Positions 7,464 through 16,584 are shown, counted from the stretch's first letter. The stretch is DNA of 64,000 bases from an uncultured Halobacteriovorax sp. (GCA_913061265.1 CAJXVS010000003.1:310001-374000), one strand, 5' to 3'. The notes: generated by a model not told the origin, from the sequence alone. Numbers and translations are program-made.

Positions 7464-8916
7464 CCAAGACAAAGTCACCTTTCTTTCCCGCTAATTCAAT
7501 AATTTCTGGAAGACTATTTAAGGCATATCCAGAATCACCATCCTTCATTTTAATCTTAGCTTTGATACCCATGGCCTTAAAGTCTTTATCGTTGAGAGAA
7601 ATAAGCTTATCACAGTATTTTAAGGATTCTTCGTATTTGCCTAGATTAAAGTAAGAGCGGCTAAGACCTTCATTTGCCATATGATCATCAGCATCTATTT
7701 CCAAGACTTGTTCAAACATAGAGATCTTTCTTTCAATCTCTTTAATATCTGATTCTGCTTTCTTCTTACTATCTTCCGCCGCGACTTCAAAACCTTTAAC
7801 AGTTGCTTTAGCCTTTTCTTCTTCTGCTTTTTCAATGTCACCGATCTTCATATAAAAGAGGGATTTATTTGTACTTGCCATTACTGAGCTTGGATTTACT
7901 CTTTCTAATTCATCCATCAGTTCAATTGCACGCTTATAATTACCTAAACGCCCTTCAAGAGCTCCTAAGGACTCTAGAATATCAACATCCCCTGGAACAA
8001 AGCGAAGTGCTAGTTCAAAGACTGACTTGGCTTCTTCATCTTTATCTTTTGTGAAAAGATCAATGCCCTTTTCGAAAAGATCACTAGCAAATATTGATTC
8101 GCAATCTAACGAGAAAGGTTTCGCCGTAACTTCTAAGTCTGATCCACCAATTGTAGCTTTATAATTTTTCCCATTAATTCTATGCTCTCTAGAAGCTTTA
8201 ACTTTTAGGATCTGACCCGAATCATTCTTTATGTGTTCTAAGATCGAGTATTCTGTTTTTTCAATTAATAGGGATGAATCAACTATTTCAGAGAACTCTT
8301 TAGGCACGTGAAAGAGTATTTCTTTCTTTCCTGCCCCTCTATTAGTTTCAATCTTTTTTACAGTTTCTTGTCCTACAAAGCATCCTTTGCTCAATGAAAC
8401 CCCAAGATCAACTAATCCAGTTTCATTCACTAATGTTTTCTCATCTAAGACTAAGTCATTACTAGGAAGTCCGAACTCAATACCCATTGTTTTAATCTCT
8501 TCTTGTGGATATAGGTTGGTTGTCTTTTTTAAGAAAAGTGTTGCTGGCCTATTCAGGAAAAAGAAATCTACACAACCTTCTTCAGATAAGGCTCCATCAA
8601 AACTTAAAGAAACCCCTTCTTGATTAGATTCAATTAAGACATCTTCCATAATAATGAACTTCTCTAAATCGTTTTTTAGTTTTTCTTCTAGAAATTTTGG
8701 ACAATAGAGAATGAATTTATTTTTAGATAAATGAACAATATAACAATAAGCCTTTAATTGACCTGTTCTTGAAACTCTAGTTGAGAAATGAGCCCTATTT
8801 TCACAAAGCAATTCAATATCACTTGTGAATTGACCATTGAGAAAGGTGCTAACATCTTCGCCAATCATCTTGAAAGAAGTCCAGCTCTCTATATTAAACA
8901 GGTTTTTTTCAGACAT
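7420..8916 (-). CDS. YgfZ-type Fe-S maintenance protein fused to TPR domain
   Basis: The first 260 residues of this 498-residue protein are a GcvT-like folate-binding protein of the YgfZ type, with the signature KGCFVGQE (177-184) that holds the essential cysteine. From about residue 278 to the end there are at least four to five TPR-like repeats (for example the LFEKGIDLFTKDKDEEA and YFNLGKYEESLKYC helices). YgfZ helps build or repair certain [4Fe-4S] enzymes using tetrahydrofolate; it is normally about 300 residues and stands alone. The TPR tail suggests a protein-docking role. The gene starts 3 bases after the stop of the A-type Fe-S carrier, which supports the Fe-S assignment. Confidence 0.85.
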   Translation of the reverse strand: MSEKNLFNIESWTSFKMIGEDVSTFLNGQFTSDIELLCENRAHFSTRVSRTGQLKAYCYIVHLSKNKFILYCPKFLEEKLKNDLEKFIIMEDVLIESNQEGVSLSFDGALSEEGCVDFFFLNRPATLFLKKTTNLYPQEEIKTMGIEFGLPSNDLVLDEKTLVNETGLVDLGVSLSKGCFVGQETVKKIETNRGAGKKEILFHVPKEFSEIVDSSLLIEKTEYSILEHIKNDSGQILKVKASREHRINGKNYKATIGGSDLEVTAKPFSLDCESIFASDLFEKGIDLFTKDKDEEAKSVFELALRFVPGDVDILESLGALEGRLGNYKRAIELMDELERVNPSSVMASTNKSLFYMKIGDIEKAEEEKAKATVKGFEVAAEDSKKKAESDIKEIERKISMFEQVLEIDADDHMANEGLSRSYFNLGKYEESLKYCDKLISLNDKDFKAMGIKAKIKMKDGDSGYALNSLPEIIELAGKKGDFVLANEMQSLLSSLTNS

Positions 8917-8919
8917 AAA

Positions 8920-9255
8920 TTAAACTGAGAATGATTCGCCACAACCACAAGTGTTTGAAGCATTTGGATTTACGAATACAAATCCCTTACCAGTAAGACC
9001 GTCTTTGAAGTCTAAAGTGATGCCTTTAAGATAGATAGCAGACTTCAGATCGATAAAAACATTAACTCCATTAAAGGTTAAAACATGGTCTTTTTCTTTC
9101 TTAGAGTCAAAATCGATCTTATAGCTAAGCCCACTGCAGCCGCCACCAACTACGCCTAAGCGTAAACCAACATTCTCTTCGCGGGTCTCAGCACTATAGA
9201 TAACAGCTATCTGGTCTAATGCTTTTTCTGTAATATCAACTAGTTGTTCTTCCAT
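8920..9255 (-). CDS. erpA: A-type iron-sulfur carrier protein (ErpA/IscA family)
   Basis: This 111-residue protein has the three cysteines of A-type carriers: one in GGGCSGLSY and two in the C-terminal NTCGCGESF. The usual length is 107-115. It carries Fe-S clusters from the assembly scaffold to target enzymes in the cytoplasm. ErpA, IscA and SufA cannot be separated safely by eye; I use erpA because no isc or suf genes are nearby. It is the first gene of a pair with the YgfZ-TPR gene, 3 bases apart, and so the two should be expressed together. Confidence 0.85.
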   Translation of the reverse strand: MEEQLVDITEKALDQIAVIYSAETREENVGLRLGVVGGGCSGLSYKIDFDSKKEKDHVLTFNGVNVFIDLKSAIYLKGITLDFKDGLTGKGFVFVNPNASNTCGCGESFSV

Positions 9256-9333
9256 AGGGCCACAATGTTATAAGGTAAACTATTACTATCAACTATATTT
9301 TAACACATGTTTCAGGGATCAAATAGGTTCATT

Positions 9334-9361
9334 TTGTAAACTTTTGATATTGAATTATAAT
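9334..9361 (+). promoter_or_regulatory. promoter of FHA gene
   Basis: TTGTAA (9334-9339) and a consensus TATAAT (9356-9361) are 16 bases apart. The start would fall near 9368, and a GAGG ribosome-binding site follows at 9369-9372 before the ATG at 9380. The mRNA leader would be about 12 bases. Confidence 0.6.
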
Positions 9362-9379
9362 ATTTATTGAGGATTAGCT

Positions 9380-10087
9380 ATGTCAGTAATTGTCGTCATC
9401 ATTTCAGAAGGTGAAAGGATCAAAAAAAAGATCTCAGGGGCGCCCTTGGTCCTAGGCCGCTCTAGCTCCTGTAGTGTAAAGCTAATAGATTCAAAGGTTT
9501 CAGGTAAGCACCTTACCATTTCATTAGGAAAAGATGGTGTAACCCTCTTTAAGGACCTAGGAACGACGAATGGAACCTTCTTGAATGGGTCAAATATCGA
9601 AGAAGGCTTTTTATACATCAATGACGAGATAGCCATTGGAGAAGTACGAATTTCGATAAACCCTAATGAGCTTACGGCAAAAGAAAAATTACTTCACACA
9701 AGGCCTATTGAAAAAACACAGCATACTTTTGTTAGTTTACCCGTTGATGAAGAAACGGCTGTTCGTCAGGCTATGAAAAAGGCCAAGGAATCTAAAAGAG
9801 AAAAAATTGAGAAGGCTTCTTCTAAAACGAGGCAACAAGAAATAGTTCGGTTATTGCAAGAAGATGGTTCTTCAGAAGTTGAATATGATACTGATGAAAA
9901 GAGTGTTTCAGAACCAGGATTAAAAACTAGAGTTATCAACAATGTAAATAAAGTTAAGAGGCCTGATTCTTCAGATATTGGTGAAGTTAGAGATGGGCAG
10001 AATTTTGATTTAGAAGAGTCCTCAGGTGAAACTCAGCTTTTAAAGATATCTAGAGTTCCAGCAAAGAAAAAAAAGAGCAAGCTCTAG
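9380..10087 (+). CDS. FHA domain protein
   Basis: The N-terminal half of this 235-residue protein is a forkhead-associated domain. The phosphothreonine-binding motifs are visible: GRS (26-28), SGKHL (41-45) and TTNGTFLNG (62-70). The C-terminal half is a charged, Lys/Glu-rich and probably disordered tail ending in a run of lysines (KKKKSKL). FHA domains bind phosphorylated Thr, so this is likely an adaptor in Ser/Thr-kinase signalling, but no kinase gene is near. A good promoter and a GAGG site support the start. Its stop interlocks with that of the convergent adenosyltransferase gene in CTAG. Confidence 0.88.
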   Translation: MSVIVVIISEGERIKKKISGAPLVLGRSSSCSVKLIDSKVSGKHLTISLGKDGVTLFKDLGTTNGTFLNGSNIEEGFLYINDEIAIGEVRISINPNELTAKEKLLHTRPIEKTQHTFVSLPVDEETAVRQAMKKAKESKREKIEKASSKTRQQEIVRLLQEDGSSEVEYDTDEKSVSEPGLKTRVINNVNKVKRPDSSDIGEVRDGQNFDLEESSGETQLLKISRVPAKKKKSKL

Positions 10088-10632
10088 AGAGTCCACTCAA
10101 TTTCTTTTTTATTTGCTTCAAAGTTTATCATTCTTCCTAAGCTAAAGAAAAAATCCGATAGCCTATTGATAAATTCAATTGAATTCACAGGCAGTTCATT
10201 AACTTCATCTTTAAGCTCAACCATTAGCCTTTCCACATTTCTCGTTTGTGTTCTGCAAAGATGAGCTCTCGAAGCGGCCTCGCTTCCACCAGGGAGAATA
10301 AAGTTTTTTAAAGCAGGGAGTTTTTCAGTATGTGAATCAATCTTTAGTTCTAATTCTTGAATATCGTTTAATGAAATATTTTTAAGTTTGTACTTTTCTC
10401 TAGAATCAACATCGCAAGCTAACAAAGAGCCTAAATCAAAGAGACGGTTTTGAATTTGTATTAAAAATTCCGATTTCTCTTCATCCACGACTTGAACAAG
10501 GCTTCCGACAACTGAATTCAAGTGATCCAACTCGCCATATGTTTTCAATCTTATATTGGATTTCTTAACTCGATCTCCTGATAAAAGCCCAGTCGTTCCA
10601 TCATCACCTGTCTTTGTATAAATCTTGGCCAT
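10084..10632 (-). CDS. cob(I)alamin adenosyltransferase, PduO type
   Basis: This 182-residue protein has the N-terminal ATP loop YTKTGDDGTTGLLSG (5-19) and the C-terminal NRLSDFFFSLGR motif, with the central CRTQTRNVERLMVEL helix, typical of PduO/MMAB enzymes. It makes adenosylcobalamin from cob(I)alamin and ATP. Its ATG overlaps the stop of icmF by one base (TAATG), so cofactor enzyme and user are translationally coupled: IcmF needs adenosylcobalamin. The usual family length is about 180-190. The assignment is secure. Confidence 0.92.
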   Translation of the reverse strand: MAKIYTKTGDDGTTGLLSGDRVKKSNIRLKTYGELDHLNSVVGSLVQVVDEEKSEFLIQIQNRLFDLGSLLACDVDSREKYKLKNISLNDIQELELKIDSHTEKLPALKNFILPGGSEAASRAHLCRTQTRNVERLMVELKDEVNELPVNSIEFINRLSDFFFSLGRMINFEANKKEIEWTL

Positions 10633-13600
10633 TACATATTTCTCCTATAGCGACCACCTACTTCATATAAAATAGAGCTTATCTCTCCTAGGGAACAACT
10701 ATTTACAGTCGTTAATAATTCTTCAAAGATATTATCCCCTGCTAAAGCAACTTCTCTTAATCTATCTAATGCTTTAGTAGAGTTTCCATTTCGTTCTTTA
10801 AAGTTATTTAAGCGAGTAATTTGATTATTCTTTTCATCATCACTACAACGAGAGATTTCTATTTCTTGGCTCATTTGATCCGCAATATTCTCAGCGATAT
10901 AAGTATTCACGCCAATAATTGGAAACTCACCACTATCTTTTAAGCCTTCATAATATAATGATTCTTCTTGAATCTTGCTTCGTTGATACATGCTCTCCAT
11001 TGCTCCTAAGACTCCGCCCTTGTCTGAGATTCTTTCAAATTCAGCTAACACGGCATCCTCAACAATTTCAGCAAGCTCTTCGAAGATATAAGAACCCTGA
11101 AGAGGGTTATCGGTTTTATTTAAACCAAACTCTTTGTTAATTATCATTTGAATGGCCATGGCGCGCCTAACTGATTCTTCTGTTGGCGTAGTAATGGCCT
11201 CATCATAGGCATTCGTGTGAAGAGAGTTACAATTATCTGATAAGGCTAAGAAGGCTTGAAGAGTTGTTCTAATATCGTTGAAGTCAATTTCTTGAGCATG
11301 CAAAGATCTTCCAGAAGTCTGAACATGATATTTAAATTTTTGTGACCTTTCGCTAGCACCATAACGATCTCTCATGGCGACGGCCCAAATTTTTCTGGCA
11401 ACTCGCCCTATCACTGTATATTCAGGATCTAGTCCATTACTAAAAAAGAAAGACAGGTTATTTGCGAAATCATCTACCTTCATACCTCTACTTAAATAGT
11501 ATTCTACAAAAGTAAATCCATTAGAAAGAGTAAAGGCTAGCTGGCTAATTGGATTCGCTCCAGCTTCTGCAATATGGTATCCAGATATTGAAACCGTATA
11601 ATAGTTTCTAATCGCATTCTTACAAAAGTATTCTTGAACATCGCCCATCATTTTCAGAGCAAACTCTAGACTAAAGATGCATGTATTCTGAGCTTGATCT
11701 TCTTTTAAAATATCGGCTTGAACTGTCCCTCTCACTTGTCTCATGATCTCTAGGCGTTTTTCAATATCCCAAAAGTTCTCACCTTCTAAGTTTTGAGAAA
11801 TAGCCGTGTTCATAAACATGGCAAGGATGATAGGCGCTGGTCCATTAATAGTCATCGAGACAGAAGTTTTTGGATCTTTTAAATCAAATCCAGAAAAGAG
11901 GTCTTTCATATCATCGAGAGTCGCTATACTAACTCCAGCTTCTCCAATCTTTCCAAAGATATCAGGTCTTTTATCCGGGTCTTCCCCATAAAGAGTCACA
12001 GAATCAAAAGCTGTTGAAAGCCTTTTTGCCGGATCATCTTCAGATAAGTAATGAAATCGTTTATTTGTTCTACCTGGCCCACCTTCTCCAGCAAACATTC
12101 TCTTAGGGTCTTCATCAGCTCTTTTAAAAGGAAAGATACCGGCAACATAAGGAAAGTGCCCTGGTAGGTTCTGTTGTCTAATAAACCTAATCTTTTCAGA
12201 GAGTACTTCAGTTGAAGGGTAAGAGACCTTTGAAATTTTTAGGCCAGACAGACTTTCATATTTAGAGGCTATCGATAACTTCTTGCCCCTAACTTCGAAA
12301 CTGAATTCACCTGATTTATATTCTTTAACAGTGCTATCAAAGAGCTCGATTGCTTGAAGCGTCTCAGCCCCAAGATTTTTCTTTGCATTCTTAAGCTCGT
12401 CACTAATTTCTTTATTCTTTGGAAGTATCTTAGATGCTCCTAGAAGTGATTCGTATTCTTTTACTTTCTCAACAAGCTCTAAGCTATCTTGATTATAAGT
12501 TTTCAAAGCACTAGAGATGTCTCTTAAGTAGAGGCTTCTTTCTGGTGCAATAATTCTTGATTTTAATTTTGGGACTTTCTGGCAATCAAGACCTATGAGT
12601 GGCTCCGTCTCTAGTTTAAACTCAAGACATAGATCTTTGAAAAGGGCATTCACACCTGGATCATTAAACTGGGAAGCTATTGTTCCATATATAGGAAGCT
12701 CTTCATCAGTTGGACTTCCAGGGTGTCCCGCAAATAGTTCATGATCTCTTCTATATTGCTTTCGAATATCTCGCATTGAATCTTCAGATCTTGGCTTCTC
12801 AAACTTATTAAGAACAACAAAGTCTGCTGATTCAAGCATTTCAATCTTTTCAAGTTGTGACTGTGCTCCATATTCTGGTGTCATCACATAGATACACTTA
12901 TCAGCGACTTTAGTAATTGCGTCAGAAGCTTGCCCAATACCGCTTGTTTCGACCAAGATTAGGTCAAAAGACTGAGTTTTTAAGAAGCTTACAACCTTTT
13001 CAATTTGTGGACTAAGCTCAGTACCTGAATTACGAGTCGCAAGTGATCTAACAAAGAAGTTTTCATACTGAGCTGACCCTAAACGAATTCTATCTCCGAG
13101 CAAAGCTCCTTGAGATTTCTTCTTAGTTGGATCAACAGAAACAAGAGCAACTTTTTTATCTTTATAAACGCGGTTAAATCTCAATAAGATTTCATCTATC
13201 AAACTAGATTTCCCTGCTCCACCAGTTCCAGTAATTCCAAGAACAGGAGTGTTAGAGGCCGCGACCTCTATTGGGGATTCCCCTTTGTTTTCAATATGAG
13301 TTATGCATTTAGAAATATCTCTGAAATTTAAGTCTTTCTTTTTAAACTCAAAGTTTTCTAGTGTGGAGAACTCACTCTTAGCAACCATATCTTCGATGAT
13401 TCCTTTTAGACCCATATTCATTCCATCTTCTGGACTATAGATCCTAGTGATTCCTTTTTCATGAAGGGCCTTAATCTCTGAAGGAGTTATAACCCCTCCT
13501 CCTCCGCCAAAGATCTTCACATTCTGAGCCCCGGCTTGATCGAGTAATTCTCTTATGTATGCGAAATATTCATTATGACCGCCCTGATAAGAACTTAAAG

Positions 13601-13775
13601 CGACGGCATTTGCATCTTCTTGAATGACGGCATCGACAACTTCTTGAGCCGAGCGGTTATGACCTAAATGGATGACTTCAACTCCGTTTGCTTGAAGAAG
13701 CCTTCTCATAATATTAATAGAAACATCGTGACCATCGAACAAACTGGCTGCTGTGACAAACCTGATAGCTTTCAT
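10632..13775 (-). CDS. icmF: fused isobutyryl-CoA mutase / G-protein chaperone
   Basis: This 1047-residue protein has the full IcmF order. First comes a B12-binding domain (about 1-130, D14 and H16 in SLFDGHD). Next is a MeaB/ArgK-type GTPase (P-loop GITGTGGAGKS 180-190, VETSGIGQ 275-282, NKFE 323-326). Last is the mutase TIM barrel, with FPFKRADEDP, RMFAGEGGPGRTNKRFHY, SISGYHIAEAG and VQTSGRSLHAQEIDFND. The Phe-containing FPFKR loop and the KYHVQTSG segment are those of IcmF rather than methylmalonyl-CoA mutase. It interconverts isobutyryl-CoA and n-butyryl-CoA, and the internal GTPase helps load and repair the cofactor. It is followed by its adenosyltransferase. The acyl-CoA dehydrogenase and ETF at 27-30 kb could oxidise the products. 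Confidence 0.93.
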   Translation of the reverse strand: MKAIRFVTAASLFDGHDVSINIMRRLLQANGVEVIHLGHNRSAQEVVDAVIQEDANAVALSSYQGGHNEYFAYIRELLDQAGAQNVKIFGGGGGVITPSEIKALHEKGITRIYSPEDGMNMGLKGIIEDMVAKSEFSTLENFEFKKKDLNFRDISKCITHIENKGESPIEVAASNTPVLGITGTGGAGKSSLIDEILLRFNRVYKDKKVALVSVDPTKKKSQGALLGDRIRLGSAQYENFFVRSLATRNSGTELSPQIEKVVSFLKTQSFDLILVETSGIGQASDAITKVADKCIYVMTPEYGAQSQLEKIEMLESADFVVLNKFEKPRSEDSMRDIRKQYRRDHELFAGHPGSPTDEELPIYGTIASQFNDPGVNALFKDLCLEFKLETEPLIGLDCQKVPKLKSRIIAPERSLYLRDISSALKTYNQDSLELVEKVKEYESLLGASKILPKNKEISDELKNAKKNLGAETLQAIELFDSTVKEYKSGEFSFEVRGKKLSIASKYESLSGLKISKVSYPSTEVLSEKIRFIRQQNLPGHFPYVAGIFPFKRADEDPKRMFAGEGGPGRTNKRFHYLSEDDPAKRLSTAFDSVTLYGEDPDKRPDIFGKIGEAGVSIATLDDMKDLFSGFDLKDPKTSVSMTINGPAPIILAMFMNTAISQNLEGENFWDIEKRLEIMRQVRGTVQADILKEDQAQNTCIFSLEFALKMMGDVQEYFCKNAIRNYYTVSISGYHIAEAGANPISQLAFTLSNGFTFVEYYLSRGMKVDDFANNLSFFFSNGLDPEYTVIGRVARKIWAVAMRDRYGASERSQKFKYHVQTSGRSLHAQEIDFNDIRTTLQAFLALSDNCNSLHTNAYDEAITTPTEESVRRAMAIQMIINKEFGLNKTDNPLQGSYIFEELAEIVEDAVLAEFERISDKGGVLGAMESMYQRSKIQEESLYYEGLKDSGEFPIIGVNTYIAENIADQMSQEIEISRCSDDEKNNQITRLNNFKERNGNSTKALDRLREVALAGDNIFEELLTTVNSCSLGEISSILYEVGGRYRRNM

Positions 13776-13797
13776 ATAAAATCCCTTAAACTAACGC

Positions 13798-13826
13798 ATA
13801 ATAGCATTTTTATCTAACTCACTAAA
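13798..13826 (-). promoter_or_regulatory. promoter of icmF
   Basis: On the minus strand TTTAGT (13826-13821) is followed after 17 bases by TATTAT (13803-13798), which is preceded by TGC, giving an extended -10. The start would lie about 15 bases before the icmF ATG. The -35 box is poor. Confidence 0.45.
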
Positions 13827-13913
13827 TTTACACCTCGGGGAATATATCTTATAAAACCATCTTAGCAAAATTGCTTTGGAATAAAGACACTTTGATATAA
13901 ACTGTTAATACTT

Positions 13914-14351
13914 ATGACTGACGAAAGAAACATTATAGTTGAAAACCCATTTCACACAGCGCGTCTAAAGCCTATTAGAAAAGGGAAAAGACCACCAAAG
14001 CTATTAGCTGTAGTCCATCAATCAGGTTGCACTGGTTGTGAAGTCTGTATCGCTGGTTGCCCTGTAGATAGCATTGAGCTTGTTCCAGGGCCGAACCCTG
14101 CGAACCCGCAGTTTCAACAAACAGTTGAGATTGACCTCGCCAGGTGCATTGGTTGTCAGAACTGTAGTCAAGATTGCCCATGGGAAACCATCATGATGTA
14201 CGAAAGTAATGATGCCTTTTCTGCTTGGGGTAATGAGACTCTTTTTAGTGAACTCTATGTAGAGGAAACTAAGATAGATGAGATTAAGGATCAATACGGA
14301 CTTAATGCTGCTGAAGAAGCTCCTACTGAGTCTAGCGAAGACGCTTCTTAA
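13914..14351 (+). CDS. ferredoxin-like protein with two [4Fe-4S] motifs
   Basis: This 145-residue protein has two classical cluster motifs: CTGCEVCIAGCP at about residues 39-50 and CIGCQNCSQDCP at about 77-88, separated by a 26-residue loop longer than in simple bacterial ferredoxins. The N-terminus is basic, and the C-terminal 40 residues are acidic (ending ESSEDAS) and probably flexible. It should carry electrons in the cytoplasm. No partner oxidoreductase is adjacent; icmF is divergent and lgt convergent (20-base overlap). There is no ribosome-binding site before the ATG, and a TATAAA lies 12 bases upstream, so the mRNA may be nearly leaderless. Confidence 0.85.
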   Translation: MTDERNIIVENPFHTARLKPIRKGKRPPKLLAVVHQSGCTGCEVCIAGCPVDSIELVPGPNPANPQFQQTVEIDLARCIGCQNCSQDCPWETIMMYESNDAFSAWGNETLFSELYVEETKIDEIKDQYGLNAAEEAPTESSEDAS

Positions 14352-15066
14352 TAAAGAAACCAATTGAAATAATAAGTAGACCAACCGCAATCCACTGACT
14401 TGTAGATATGCCCACTTCGTCGACCCCCCTAATTAAGTCACCTCTAAAGAATTCTGTAGATAGTCTTAGAGCCGAGTAAAAAATAATATAAAGAAGGTAG
14501 TCATCACCCTTACTTTTATTTTTTAAAATTTTCCACAAAAAGAAGCCTCCCATTGTGAACAAACCAATGGCTTCATAGATCTGAACCGGATGGCGTAATT
14601 CCCCATGCTGAAAAACGGCTATAGGTAAATCACACTGGGAACCGAAGCAGCAACCAGCCAAAAGACACCCAACCCTTCCGAGCCCATGTGAAAATGCAAT
14701 CGAGGGAAGTAGGTACTGAAACTTATTGAGGTCCCATTTTTTTAACCATAAGGTGTAAATCAGAACAAATGCCGTGGCCATAAGAAAGCCACCGTAAAAA
14801 ACAAACCCACCACCAAGCCAAAACTCGGAAGCCCCTGCATATTCATCAACCTTTGAAGCAGCAGATGAAAGAAGATAGAGCAGCTTTGAACCTATCCAAC
14901 TAAAGATAAAGATCCCTAGAAAAAGTGAACCAAAGCCTTTTGTAGATATTTTTTTCTTATCAAAGATATAAAGTGAGAGCTGGTAACCCAGCCCCCATGA
15001 GAACCCCATAAAAAAGGGGTAGGAGAAAACTTGTGAACCAAATAATTCAAAAAGGATCGGACGCAT
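14332..15066 (-). CDS. lgt: prolipoprotein diacylglyceryl transferase
   Basis: This 244-residue polytopic membrane protein has the Lgt signature HGLGRVGCLLAGCCFG (127-142), RHPVQIYE (158-165) and the C-terminal R...E.FRGD helix (201-210). It transfers diacylglyceryl from phosphatidylglycerol to the lipobox cysteine of prolipoproteins at the inner membrane, which fits the many lipoproteins here. In the GG.xFHGG loop of E. coli Lgt the important His is replaced by Tyr (FVFYGG, 88-93), a variant I believe occurs in other deltaproteobacteria-like lineages. The protein is somewhat shorter than E. coli Lgt (about 290). It starts 5 bases after the response regulator stop and is the last gene of that operon. 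Confidence 0.85.
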   Translation of the reverse strand: MRPILFELFGSQVFSYPFFMGFSWGLGYQLSLYIFDKKKISTKGFGSLFLGIFIFSWIGSKLLYLLSSAASKVDEYAGASEFWLGGGFVFYGGFLMATAFVLIYTLWLKKWDLNKFQYLLPSIAFSHGLGRVGCLLAGCCFGSQCDLPIAVFQHGELRHPVQIYEAIGLFTMGGFFLWKILKNKSKGDDYLLYIIFYSALRLSTEFFRGDLIRGVDEVGISTSQWIAVGLLIISIGFFIKKRLR

Positions 15067-15071
15067 AAAGC

Positions 15072-16565
15072 CTAATAGTATGACTTAGGACTTATTTCGT
15101 ATTTTTCAATCTTTCTTAAAAGGGTCTTCTTTGGAATATTCGCCTTTAGTGCAGTCTGATTAATCTTACCTTTATTGAGCTGAAGAGCATGAATAATGAA
15201 TTCTTTTTCAAATAGCTCTTTTGCTACTTGAAAATCCATCTTGATTTCATTGTTTTCGTTCTTAGTTGCAAAGGTAAATTGATAACCTTCAGATTGCTCA
15301 AAGGTAGGTCTCTCAGAGACAACTGAGTCTTGAATATCTTTAAAGTCGATAATACTTTGATGATTTTCGTCTTTCTCACCTTTAGTGCCAGAAGACTTTC
15401 TGATGACATCAGGAAGTGCACCGGGGTGAATTGTATCAGAAGATTCAATAATAAAGGCATGCTCTACTACGTTACGAAGCTCTCTAATATTTCCAGGCCA
15501 TGTGTATTCTTTAATGAGCTCTGTAGATTCAGGACTAAGCCCTTTAATTTCTAAATTATGAACACCATTAAAGTACTTAATATAGTAATCAATCAAATGT
15601 GGAATATCTGAAAGTCTTTCTCTAAGCGGCGGAAGATAAACAGGAAGAACATTTAATCTATAGAATAAATCTTCTCTAAAGATTCCTTCCTTTATCATCT
15701 CTTCAAATGGCTTATGTGAAGCCGCGATAATTCTTACGTCTACTTTTACATCTCTATTAGCACCAACTGGAGTGAATGATCTTTCTTGTAGAACTCTAAG
15801 TAGTTTTACTTGCATCCCAGGAGAAATATCTCCAATTTCATCGAGAAAGATTGTTCCGCCATCTGCGTACTGAAACTTACCAAGCTTTCTCTCAGAGGCA
15901 CCAGTGAAGGCTCCTTTTTCATGTCCAAAAAGCTCAGACTCGATAAGGTTCTCTGGAACAGCTGCTAAGTTAATCGTTACAAATTTCTCATCTTTTCGTG
16001 GTCCATTATAATGAATTGCTTTTGCTACAAGCTCTTTACCTGTACCTGATTCACCACGAATCAAAACCGGTGTGTTTACTTGAGCTAGCTTGCTAATGAC
16101 ATTAAAAACTTTCTGCATTACATCTGATTCACCGACAAATTTATCATCAGAGTTTCCGCCTAGGGATAACTGAGGAGCAGAGAAAACAGAAGTTTCAACA
16201 AGTGACCTTGCTTTTAGAGCTCTTTTAATAAGGGCCACTAAATTATCTGAAGTAATTGGTTTTTCTAAATAATTATAGGCGCCTTCTTTAACAACCTTAA
16301 CCGCGTCTCCAACATTTGAATAAGCAGTTAAGATTAGAACGATGATTGAAGGATCATATTTTTTAATATGCCCAAGAGCTTCAATACCATCCATCTCTGG
16401 CATATTGACGTCCATGACAACGAGGTCATATTTTTCGGCAGTAACTTTGTTTAAAGCTTCTTTTCCATTATCAGCCACATCAACAAAGAAGTGATGATAC
16501 TCAAGCGCTTGCCTGACTGAGTCCTGTAAAATCTTATCATCATCAACTACTAGTACCCTATGCAT
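15072..16565 (-). CDS. NtrC-type sigma54-dependent response regulator
   Basis: This 497-residue protein has a receiver domain (acidic D8-D10, phospho-acceptor D52, T80, K102). An AAA+ sigma54 activator domain follows (Walker A GESGTGKE 171-178, GAFTGA 218-223, LDEIGD 241-246) and then a Fis-type helix-turn-helix at the C-terminus (about 455-497). It is a complete transcriptional activator that works with RNA polymerase-sigma54 on phosphorylation. The CHASE2 histidine kinase gene ends 19 bases upstream and is the obvious partner. Between AAA+ and HTH there is an unusually long linker of about 60 residues, Ser/Glu/Lys-rich. Targets are unknown; no clear sigma54 promoter was seen in the window. 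Confidence 0.93.
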   Translation of the reverse strand: MHRVLVVDDDKILQDSVRQALEYHHFFVDVADNGKEALNKVTAEKYDLVVMDVNMPEMDGIEALGHIKKYDPSIIVLILTAYSNVGDAVKVVKEGAYNYLEKPITSDNLVALIKRALKARSLVETSVFSAPQLSLGGNSDDKFVGESDVMQKVFNVISKLAQVNTPVLIRGESGTGKELVAKAIHYNGPRKDEKFVTINLAAVPENLIESELFGHEKGAFTGASERKLGKFQYADGGTIFLDEIGDISPGMQVKLLRVLQERSFTPVGANRDVKVDVRIIAASHKPFEEMIKEGIFREDLFYRLNVLPVYLPPLRERLSDIPHLIDYYIKYFNGVHNLEIKGLSPESTELIKEYTWPGNIRELRNVVEHAFIIESSDTIHPGALPDVIRKSSGTKGEKDENHQSIIDFKDIQDSVVSERPTFEQSEGYQFTFATKNENNEIKMDFQVAKELFEKEFIIHALQLNKGKINQTALKANIPKKTLLRKIEKYEISPKSYY

Positions 16566-16584
16566 TATAATTCTCCATCATGCT

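Noticed and set aside
14022-14390. 122-codon open frame antisense to the ferredoxin at 13914
   Set aside because: It lies fully over two strong CxxCxxCxxxCP motifs and the end of lgt; it has no ribosome-binding site and no recognisable protein features.
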